From Yamagishiella unicocca (Eukaryota; Chlorophyta; Chlorophyceae; Chlamydomonadales; Volvocaceae): 64,000 nt of DNA. The translations under genes were made by a program, and so were the position numbers. Under the pieces are notes generated by a model that was not told where the DNA came from, ran no database searches, and was given only the letters and a program-made list of their open reading frames with translations. Positions within the stretch are counted from its first letter, which is position 1. The number at the start of each line of letters is the position of its first letter. Shown here piece after piece: positions 24,084 through 32,768 of this stretch. The DNA lies in contig BDSL01000001.1 in assembly GCA_003116995.1 (NCBI GenBank), forward strand, positions 2,480,001-2,544,000, written 5' to 3'.

Positions 24084-26216
24084 GTCGGTTTGAGTGCCCA
24101 TGTCGGTCGGTCGGTCGGGGGTTTGTCCACCGCCGTCGTCTTTCTTGAGTGCCCATGTCAACGTGTTGCTGTGATGGCTTCGCTGCCTCGCACTAGCACA
24201 GCGCATTTTCGTGCCGAAGTACGACGGTCCTAACCCCTTCCCTTCCTCCCCCCTCCCCCCTCGTGTCGTTCCGTGTCAGGAACCCTGGACAAGGTTCAAG
24301 GACTGCAGTCTACGGTTGGGGGCTACTCCACCGCCGTCGTCTGTTTGAGTGCCCATGTCAGCGTGTTGCTGTGATGGCTTTGCTGCCTCGCACTAGCACA
24401 GCGCATTTTCGTGCCGAAGTACGCCGGTCCTAACCCCTTCCCTTCCCTCCCTTCCCCCCTCCCCCCTCGTGTCGTTCCGTGTCAGGAACCCTGGACAAGG
24501 TTCAAGGACTGCAGTCTACGGTTGTGGGCTACTCCACCGCCGTCGTCTGTTTGAGTGCTTATGTCAGCGTGTTGCTGTGATGGCTTCGCTGCCTCACACT
24601 AGCACAGCGCATTTTCGTGCCGAAGTAAGACGGTCCTAACCCCTTCCCTCCCCCCTCCCCCCTCGTGTCGTTCCGTGTCAGGAACCCTGGACAAGGTTAA
24701 AGGACTGCAGTCTACGGTCGGGGCGGGGCTTGTCCACCGCCGTCGTCTGTTTGAGTGCCCATGTCAGCGTGTTGCTGTGATGGCTTCGCTGCCTCGCACT
24801 AGCACAGCGCATTTTCGTGCCGAAGTACGACGGTCCTAACCCCTTCCCTTCCCTCCCTTCCTCCCCGTGTCCCGTGTCAGGGACCCTGGGCGAGCTTCAA
24901 GGACTGCAGTCTACCGTTGGGGGCTACTCCACCGCCGCCGTCTGTTTGAGTGCTCATGTCAGCGTGTTGCTGTGATGGCTTCGCTGCCTCACACTAGCAC
25001 AGCGCATTTTCGTGCCGAAGTACGCCGGTCCTAACCCCTTCCCTCCCCCCCTCCCCCCTCGTGTCGTTCCGTGTCAGGAACCCTGGACAAGGTTCAAGGA
25101 CTGCAGTCTACGGTCGGGGCGGGGCTTGTCCACCGCCGTCGTCTGTTTGAGTGCCCATGTCAGCGTGTTGCTGTGATGGCTTCGCTGCCTCGCACTAGCA
25201 CAGCGCATTTTCGTGCCGAAGTAAGACGGTCCTAACCCCTTCCCTCCCCCCTCCCCCCTCGTGTCGTTCCGTGTCAGGAACCCTGGACAAGGTTCAAGGA
25301 CTGCAGTCTACGGTCGGGGCGGGGCTTGTCCACCGCCGTCGTCTGTTTGAGTGCCCATGTCAGCGTGTTGCTGTGATGGCTTCTCTGCCTCGCACTAGCA
25401 CAGCGCATTTTCGTGCCGAAGTACGACGGTCCTAACCCCTTCCCTTCCCTCCCTTCCTCCCCGTGTCCCGTGTCAGGGACCCTGGGCGAGCTTCAAGGAC
25501 TGCAGTCTACCGTTGGGGGCTACTCCACCGCCGCCGTCTGTTTGAGTGCTCATGTCAGCGTGTTGCTGTGATGGCTTCGCTGCCTCACACTAGCACAGCG
25601 CATTTTCGTGCCGAAGTACGCAGGTCCTAACCCCTTCCCTCCCCCCCTCCCCCCTCGTGTCGTTCCGTGTCAGGAACCCTGGACAAGGTTCAAGGACTGC
25701 AGTCTACGGTCGGGGCGGGGCTTGTCCACCGCCGTCGTCTGTTTGAGTGCCCATGTCAGCGTGTTGCTGTGATGGCTTCGCTGCCTCGCACTAGCACAGC
25801 GCATTTTCGTGCCGAAGTACGACGGTCCTAACCCCTTCCCTTCCCTCCCTTCCTCCCCGTGTCCCGTGTCAGGGACCCTGGGCGAGCTTCAAGGACTGCA
25901 GTCTACCGTTGGGGGCTACTCCACCGCCGCCGTCTGTTTGAGTGCTCATGTCAGCGTGTTGCTGTGATGGCTTCGCTGCCTCACACTAGCACAGCGCATT
26001 TTCGTGCCGAAGTACGCCGGTCCTAACCCCTTCCCTTCCCCCCTCCCCCCTCGTGTCGGTCCGTGTCAGGAACCCTGGACAAGGTTCAAGGACTGCAGTC
26101 TACGGTCGGGGCGGGGCTTGTCCACTGCCGTCGTCTGTTTGAGTGCCCATGTCACCTTGTTGCTGTGATGGCTTCTCTGCCTCGCACTAACACAGCGCAT
26201 TTTCGTGCCGAAGTAA
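24084..26216 (+). repeat. Same ~200-bp satellite, right arm (~11 units)
   Basis: The same unit as at 1836-5910 resumes directly after the minisatellite. The phrase GTGATGGCTT recurs 11 times from about 24172 to 26166. The first unit is scrambled: it has four GGTC repeats near 24104-24118 and an altered TTTCTTGAGTG. The two unit flavours alternate as in the left arm, so the minisatellite appears to split one original array. Confidence 0.9.
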
Positions 26217-26405
26217 GACCGTTCGAAGGGAGGGGTTCGAACGGTCGTACCTCGGCACGAAAATGCGCTGTGCTAGTGCGAAGCAGCGAAGCCTTCATAG
26301 ACACCGTGACATGGGCACTCAAACAGACGTTCGACGGCGGTAGACAAGCCCCCGACCATAGACTGCAGGTCTTGAACCTCGAACGTCCAGGGTTCCTGAC
26401 ACGGG
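26217..26405 (-). repeat. Inverted, diverged satellite unit closing the array, with a hairpin junction
   Basis: From 26236 to about 26405 the sequence is the reverse complement of a satellite unit. The inverse of the CGCATTTTCGTGCC and GGACAAGGTTCAAG regions can be read, with several substitutions. At the junction GACCGTTCGAA (26217-26227) and TTCGAACGGTC (26236-26246) are a perfect 11-bp inverted pair around an 8-nt loop. The last right-arm unit and this unit therefore form a long imperfect palindrome. The plus-strand ORF across it is a by-product. Confidence 0.85.
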
Positions 26406-26530
26406 AGGATTGAGGGGCAGTGGCCTTGAGCCTGAGCCGGCTACCTTACTTCGGGAGGATTGAGAAGCTGTGGCCTTGAGCGGTTGAGCCTGAGTCGGCT
26501 ACCATACCTTTGGAGGATGGAGTGGCAGAC
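26403..26530 (+). repeat. ~50-bp repeat, cluster A (2-3 copies)
   Basis: GGGAGGATTGAG followed by GTGGCCTTGAG, GAGCCGGCTACC and TTACTT recurs with starts near 26403, 26453 and 26511. The spacing is about 50-58 bp. The same unit forms a second cluster at 29598-29860 on the far side of the neighbouring gene. Confidence 0.8.
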
Positions 26531-27238
26531 GCGTTGATTGTTAATGGAGACGTCAATTACAAGCGATGCATCCAGCGAGCATGCAAAGCTGAGGTGCCGG
26601 GTTCGTCACTGCTCGCGCGGCCATTGAGCCGGTGATCCTATGCCTTCTGTCACGGACTCGATACCAGTCCAAGGCATCGTCCACATTCATTTATACGTAA
26701 GCCATGCACCCAGCGAGCATCCGAAGAGCTGAGCCGGGTCCCGGGTGCCTTTGTCGCTGCTGGCATTCCATGAACGTCGCGTTGGGCGATAAACCTGGAG
26801 ACATGTTACAATCCTACGCAGAGTGTCTGCCCTCTGTCTGGCACTCCGTGGAAGGGGAAAAATCCAAAGTTGTACATAATCATCTTTTAAATTTTTGAGA
26901 CGGAAAGCCAGGTCCGGTCAACCCTGGGGATAAACTACGAAACGTGTGGAGTCAATGATGATGCAATGCGACATTTTGTTATAGACCAGAAAGGCTAATG
27001 GAAAGGCAGGACGCTGCTCTAGAGCAAGCTGCTCCGGAACGCGGAGAACGCGCAGAATCTAGGTTTCTTCAAAAGGGTGCGTCGCCGAGAAGAGTAGAGT
27101 GCAGCTCAATGTCATGACAGTGTGACGGCGGCTCCGTGTAGCGTGAGAACGGCCAACTGCAAGTTTCTGGCTGAACCCTACAGTGCCTCTCGCGAGACAA
27201 ATGCTGCGAACTAAGTTCATAATATTGCCTTCTGGTAG
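26531..27238. other. Spacer upstream of the unrecognised gene
   Basis: I cannot support a gene here. Two similar ~45-bp stretches containing CCAGCGAGCAT lie near 26568-26610 and 26706-26750, suggesting an old duplication. A relatively AT-rich stretch follows at about 26880-27000. The unresolved 5' exon(s) of the gene starting at 27239 may be in this interval. Confidence 0.4.
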
Positions 27239-29658
27239 GACGCGAGCATAGCAACACATCGGACGCGCCGGCGTTGGAGGCCGAACCGCCAGCGGAGGCC
27301 AGGCCGCCCGCCAAGCGCGTCAGAACGAATAAAGTCGGAGGCGGTGAGTCCAACGTCGTCGCTTAGCCGAAATGTGCACCGCCGTTGCCATTTTGGGTGC
27401 TGAGGTGGACGGGCGGGTCGGGCGCTTAGCTGCAGGACGGCACGTCGACGGGCAGGCAGATTAAGGGATTGCACATGTGGGTTTTGTAAGCGGCCCTGCG
27501 TTCTTCGCTACCCTAATTTCATTACCCTCTTCAGGCCTCCAACGGGAGCGAAACTGTGAAGGGCGCTTCATCGGGGCTCAAAAGCCACGACGCGCTACAG
27601 CTAACGTGATCAAAAAATCCCGGATGCAGTTTCTGAGAGCAGTTGCCACGAGCCAGGAAGACCCGAAATACGAGATGGTCGGCTTTCAACTTCTGCTCCC
27701 CGCAGCTGGGGGTGCCGGGGATCCATCGGACCTGTGCACGCTGACGACCTCCCACCCCGCACTGGCAGAAGCCATGAAGTCGGAAATGGTTTACATGCCA
27801 TCCGGCGCCCAGGTCAGCCTGCTCGAAGCGAATCTGGCCTTTATCCAGAAGCACGCCGATCGCGACAGGCAGCAGCCCGCCTTCGCGTTCGCGACAGGCA
27901 ATGAGACACAGCACCATGTGGGCCCAACAGCAGGCGACTGTGACGGCGCCGGCAGCCAGCAGCAAGCTATGACGGCGGCGGCAGGGCCAAGCAGAGCGGC
28001 TGCAGCGGCAGGGCCGACCACCGCGGCTGCAGCGGCAGGGCCAAGCAGAGGGCCAAGCAGAGCGGCTGCGGCGGTGGAGCCAAGCAGTGCGGCTGCGGCA
28101 GCGGCGGGGGACAACAATGTGGTGGCGGCAGGGCCAAGCAGTGCGGGACGGGAGCAGGGAATGGAAGGTCACGCCATGAATATTGAGCAAGGTGTGTAGT
28201 AGCGGCCACGAAACGGGGACGGGGCTTTGCTCCGGTCGCACATAAGTGTGGCGATGGTTGGAGCCCGTGATGGGCCAAGCCCGAAAGCATTGGTGAAATG
28301 CTCAGGAACCAGAGCAGGAGACGAGGATTCACCATCTGGTCTGCCTCTTCCCGCTGTCGCCGCTCACGAATCCTGCTCTTGGGTGTCCCTGAGCGAAGGT
28401 TGAACCCATGACTGCCGCCGCCCATCGCAGCTGCTCAGGAGTTACACCGGCTGGTCGCTGGGCTTCGGGCAGGTGAACAGCGCAGCCTTTGCAAGGTGCT
28501 GAGGGAGGCCACAAAGGCACATGCGCCGGTGACGAACTTCACAAGGCTGGTAAGCCCTGACCGTGGCAGTAATTGCGCGCGACCTTTGCGGCGCTTTCCT
28601 GTGTGAGTCATAATCGCGAGAGCGCGCGCGACTCACAGTCACGAGTATACGAGATCATTCGCAGCCTGTACGATATCACACGGACCCCGCGACGACCCAT
28701 CGCGCCGGCGTCAAACTCCTGTGTTGCCCCAGATACGGGTACACAGCCCTCGCGGTGTTGGGTCGCGAGCCAGTTGACTCACATGCGTGGACCCGTAATC
28801 TTGTGCATGCGCAGACAGGGAAAAGCCTGCTGGACATGGCGCTTCATATGGCTGATGAAGCCATCAAGTTAGCGTCCTCCAAGTCCGTGGCGCAGCAGCT
28901 GCACTACCGACTGATTATGTATGGGTGAGTCAGCGTGCGTGGGCAACGGTTGCCATGACCTCCCCCGCCATGAGCGCTTAGGGGTTGGTACCCAGTAGTT
29001 AGCGGAGGAGTTTGCCTGCGTTTCTGTGATCCTGTCAGCTGCGCGCCCGCTTGCGTATCTGTGCCATGGGATTCGACTGGGATTTCGATTTTCCCGCGTC
29101 TGCAGGATTCAGCCGGACAACGCCTGTTGGTGCAGGCCCGACGCGATGAAGGCCCTGGGTGAGATAGCCGGACTCTTCAGAATCCTGGCGGGCTCCTCCC
29201 GTGGTTTCGCCGCCGCTGGTGCCCGGCCCTCCGGCGCACAGGGTGCGGCAGCGGCCGCCACGGCGATAAGCACGCTGGGAGCAGTCAGCATGGGCGGCGG
29301 CACGGCAGTCTTCCTAAACGGGGACGACGGCCCCTCGATCGCAGCCAGTGGAGCTGCATCGGCGGTGGCAAACATCCCCGCCATTCCCAGCGGCTCGCCC
29401 CAGCTCCCAGCGGTCGCTGCTGGCGGCACGGGCGGCGCGCCGACCCCAGCTCACGTGGTTGCCTTCGCCGCGCCTCCGCGGTCATACGGCCTACGCTCAG
29501 CCAGCAGAGGCGGCCAGACTGCAGCTTCGCCAGCAGGAGCGGACTGCAGCGGTGCTAGCCCCAGCGCGGGGTTCGACATGGCGGCGGCTCTTGCATTGGT
29601 GGGATTGAGGGGCAGTGATCTTCAGCATGCGCCGGTTACCTTACTTTGGGAGGATTGA
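27239..29658 (+). CDS. Unrecognised five-exon gene (5' end unresolved)
   Basis: The exons are 27239-27343, 27535-28191, 28431-28549, 28665-28924 and 29106-29658. They join in one frame through GTGAGT, GTGTGT, GTAAGC and GTGAGT donors and CAG acceptors, giving about 564 codons. The frame is closed by TAA at 27220 with no ATG before exon 1, so a start exon upstream is missing. The exon 1 acceptor, TAG at 27236-27238, is weak. Exon 2 holds a compact segment with LLEANLAFIQKHADRD followed by an Ala/Gly/Pro/Ser tract with repeated AAGPSRAAA. Exons 3-4 (AAQELHRLVAGLRAGEQ, CCPRYGYTALAVLG, GKSLLDMALHMADEA) look like folded helical protein, faintly ankyrin-like, but I do not recognise a family. Exon 5 ends in an Ala/Gly/Pro tail whose last ~20 codons and TGA stop come from the 50-bp repeat. 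It could belong to a mobile element, because repeat clusters flank it. Confidence 0.5.
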
Positions 29659-29860
29659 GAGGCGGTGGCATTGAGCCTGGACGGTTACCTTACCCTGGGG
29701 AGCGCTTAGAGGCAGCGGCCTTAAGTCTGAGCCGGCTGCTTTACTTTGGAAGGATTGAGAGGCCTTGGCGTTTAGTCTGAGGCCGGCTATCTTACTTTGA
29801 ATGCGTCGATAGGCCGTGACCTTGGGCCCGACCCGGTTTGGGAGCTTCGAGAGGCGCTGG
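29598..29860 (+). repeat. ~50-bp repeat, cluster B (about 5 copies)
   Basis: Copies start near 29600, 29648, 29698, 29748 and 29799. They share GGGAGGATTGAGAGGC, TTGAGCCTG or GAGCCGGCT and TTACTTT with cluster A at 26403. The first copy supplies the stop codon of the gene ending at 29658. Copies diverge progressively downstream. Confidence 0.8.
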
Positions 29861-30799
29861 CCGTCACCTTCATCGAGCCATCTCCTCCGCTGAGCCGCCA
29901 CCTCCGCCGAGCCACCCTATACACCACGCCACCGGCCCCCCCCCCCGCCATCTCTACACCTGCATTATAACCGCCGCTGTGTAATCAGTAATCACCTCCG
30001 TCGAGCAACCACCGCCATCTTGGCCCCCCTTGGGCACGTCGAAAGGACGGCACGGGTTTTTGGGTGTTCGGGAGAGTCAAGCCTTCGCCTTGGAAGCGCA
30101 GCGTTGAAGGTACGCACATGGGCTCGGAGATCGGGACGCATGCGGGTGGTGGGGGCTTCCGACTTGGGTATGGACTTGGGCTTGAGCCTCCGCTCGCGTC
30201 TCCCGTATGTCTCCCTGCGTGGCAGACCCGCCTCTGCCCTGGTGCACCGTCCTGACCTCGGCACGTACATGCTCCTTCCTATGTTCCTGCTGGCAGATGT
30301 TGGAATGTAGGTTCGCCCGCGCATCGTTCGTCGGTCACGATCGAGCCGCACGGCCGACTGTGTGCGGCCGCGGCTGCGGCGCGACTCACCACTCCAAGAT
30401 TGCTGCTGAGCAGTTATTGATCGGCTTGCTCTGGAGGGATGCCTCGCCACGAAGATGGATGGAGTTGTGCACTGGAGTAGTTATCGAAAAAGGTTGGAAA
30501 GCATTCGGGGTTGGTTTTTGGGGACCTGCTGTAGCCTGGCTCACACCAAGCCAGCCTGCTCGTCCCAGTCCAGGGCTGGGGTTGCGAGGGTACGAGTAAA
30601 AACTATTTGTGGCGTACGTCTTGAGATGCCTGTTGGAGGAACTTGGTTCAGGAAACGAAAACCGGAGGTCGAATGTCGACCCTCGGCTGCCATGCCTACT
30701 CCGGCTGCGACGCCTAGGCTAACGGAAACAAGGACCCCGCGCGGCGTAGGGAATTGGTATGAGAGGTCGGTTTGATGGGGGCATGGTGGAGCACTTGGT
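29861..30799. other. Spacer without a supported gene
   Basis: A poly-C run at about 29938-29947 and several short ORFs on both strands are present. None shows a domain or coherent splice continuation. I see nothing I can name. Confidence 0.4.
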
Positions 30800-31480
30800 G
30801 AGATGGCTGTACATGGGATACCGAATGGCGGTGACCGGGGCCGTGGGGGCTGCCGTGAAGGGCAGGTTAAGGGACATGGCTGAGGAGGCGACGCGGAGGC
30901 CTGCGAGGGTGGGAAGAGCCGGGGCGCCGGCAGCTGGGGCCGCCACAGCGGCAGAGGCGGCCGCAGGAGCAGCGCTCCTTGCCCATGTTCAGAGCAAATA
31001 TCAAACGTGTCTATGCATCGATGGAAGTGGGGCCCGTCCTCGCGGTCGGTAAGTACCATCTCCGTGTCATCGGCAACCTGGACGGCAGTTACAGGGCCGG
31101 TGTCCGGAGCCAGGCGAACCCCAACTCAGCTCAGGAGAGCTTTGGTGGCAAACAGATACAGCAGAGGGCCAGGGGGCACCCCAGCAACGAACGGGGCGAG
31201 GGGCGAACGATGACCATTCACTAGAGCGCTGGACAGTGTAGTGGACAAAGTGTGTGGCATGAGGCGGATCCAGGCTAGGAGGCCAGGGCCATCCTCGGGG
31301 CGTCCATGGCAGCATGGAGGAAGATGGCGGAGGGGGAGGATACTGGCCCCAATGAGGCGGCCAGGCAGGAATGCTGTTTTTTCCAAACTAATCGTCGTTT
31401 CCAGTGTGGGCTGGTAAGGATCTTGGTGAGGAGGCGGTAATGGGTGCCCGAGGAGGGCGATCGGTAGATAGCTGCCTGCC
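30800..31480 (-). mobile_element. Decayed LINE-type (non-LTR) reverse transcriptase fragment
   Basis: Read on the minus strand, frames between 31480 and 30830 give a series of RT landmarks. They are YLPIALLG, then ISLEKTAFLPGRLIGASIL (the entry block before motif A), then LLAWIRLM and SALVNGH, then AGVPPGPLLYLFATKALLS (motif B region). After a frameshift come VTAVQVADDTEMVL (motif C region, 31066-31077) and, in another frame, GAPALPTLAGLRVAS and LNLPFTAAPTAPVTA. The order and spacing match algal L1-like elements. The segment that should carry motif A (FxDFxKAYD type) is missing between HGRPEDG and LLAWIRLM. The usual YADD is VADD, and several frameshifts are present, so it is dead. Neither the endonuclease end nor a tail is identifiable. 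Plus-strand ORFs at 30759 and 30979 are shadows of it. Confidence 0.75.
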
Positions 31481-31577
31481 CGGGTGCGGTGGTTCTTGTA
31501 CGATACCATACTTTGCTATAAGATAGCTGCCTGCCTGGGTGCGATCACCGTGGTTCTTGCACGATACCATACTGATG
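31466..31577. repeat. 55-bp tandem duplication
   Basis: AGATAGCTGCCTGCC at 31466 recurs at 31521, and GTGGTTCTTG...ACGATACCATACT follows in both. The second copy has a small insertion (GATCACC). It lies at the 5' edge of the RT fragment. Confidence 0.8.
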
Positions 31578-31580
31578 CTA

Positions 31581-31800
31581 TCAGGTGCTATCCAGTAAGC
31601 TAGCGGCAAAGCGCGCATAGGTCCCGAGGGTCGGAAGCACATCTGCCTCGATCTGCCAGAGCAGGCGACCACGTAATATTGTCTCAGCTGCCTGCTGGAC
31701 TCCTTCGCACCCAGAGCCTGGTACTGCGGCTGCGGGCGCCGGCAGCAGCAGCCGCTCTAGCTGAAGGCGCTGGTGCCGGAGCCGTGGCTGCGCCAGCCCC
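31581..31800 (-). pseudogene. Orphan coding-like segment, minus strand
   Basis: A clean reading stretch ends in TGA at 31581-31583 and contains LERLLLPAPAAAVPG and LLWQIEADVLPTLGTYARF. Its Leu/Ala/Glu composition looks protein-like, but I found no start, no convincing splice sites and no family. It may be part of the same dead element as the RT fragment or a remnant of another gene. Confidence 0.2.
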
Positions 31801-32768
31801 ATGTTCTGCATAGTGCCCCACAGCGGCTTTCGTGAGTCTTTAAGGGAAATACACTTTAAACTACACAGCCGACCTCTGACAATCCAGAACGAGGGCAACG
31901 GGGATTGCACAATAGCTTCCAGCTTGCATAAGTGTCGTACTAAATGGGCTCGAAATTGCACAACACCAAAATATGTTACGCCAACATCAACTTTACACTC
32001 TAGCTACTCTGATTCAAAGGCGCCTGTAGTGTAGGTGTCAAGCGCTGTGTTAGGTGGCCCATTCTCGTTGGCCCGCTATGCATCGCTTCATAGCTCCACG
32101 GGCAGTCCTGTCCACGTAAGACACGAATTGGCATATAGGACTTAAGAGTTAAAGCCTTGGCGGTGGGGTTGGGGGATAACGACCATACTGATGTCTGCAA
32201 CGAAGCGGCAACTCTGGTCACTACTAAGAGGCGCCACTCGAAGCGGTTCGGACAAGTAGGTATTGACTCAGAGCGTTGTCGCTGCCTTCTCTGCGCACGT
32301 TATTACGCTGTTCATCACCCTTACAAAACCTTCTCTGCGCACGTTATTACGCTGTTCATCACCCTTACAAAACCCGGTCATCGCTCGGTAGGGCGTCGCA
32401 CGGAGTGGGCAACGGACCATCAACATCATACGGCGCGCTCTGCGGTCATGGTGGTTATGGCGTCGTGCTTTTGCGGGGCACCCTGCTGGCGAGCCATACG
32501 GTTCACGCTTTGCCAGGCATGGGTCGGCAAGTCAGCCGGGCACTGCGCTGTGAGACAGAAGCGTTCTTACGACAAATGCGTGGATTCAAGACAGCTGCTT
32601 TAGGCAGCAGCGTTGGAGTTACGCAGAGTGGACAGGTGCACGCGAATCGGGGGCCGGTCAGGTTCCACGTGCATTGGCTTCACTGTTTCACTTTAGAGGA
32701 TGCCTTGATTTTGTCCCTCGGGCGGCTGCTTATTGATATTGGTGCCGTTCGGTGCCTCATCGCTATTG
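31801..32768. other. Spacer upstream of the kinase gene
   Basis: No gene is supported. It contains one perfect 44-bp tandem duplication, listed separately. The 5' UTR and promoter of the plus-strand kinase gene are expected here, but I see no distinct promoter motif. Confidence 0.35.
32287..32374. repeat. Perfect 44-bp tandem duplication
   Basis: The 44 bases at 32287-32330, beginning TTCTCTGCGCACGTTATTAC, are repeated without a mismatch at 32331-32374. The identity suggests a recent event or an assembly slip. Confidence 0.95.

Noticed and set aside
5909..24148. Long ORFs (838-1,359 codons) rich in [14 protein letters not shown] or AAQPGAA
   Set aside because: They are frames of a 45-bp repeat. 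They switch peptide type mid-ORF through indels, have no signal peptide or flanking domain, and equivalent frames are open on both strands.
1836..26405. Possible CRISPR array (regular direct repeats)
   Set aside because: Units are ~200 bp and 45 bp, with no short repeat plus unique spacer structure, and the context is a eukaryotic nuclear genome.
26560..26640. Possible tRNA (CGGGTTCGTCAC resembling a T-arm)
   Set aside because: No acceptor stem, D-arm or anticodon stem can be drawn around it.
30759..31224. Plus-strand ORFs that look like a small gene with a GTAAGT donor
   Set aside because: The same bases read on the minus strand give a clear series of reverse-transcriptase blocks, so the plus-strand reading is a shadow.
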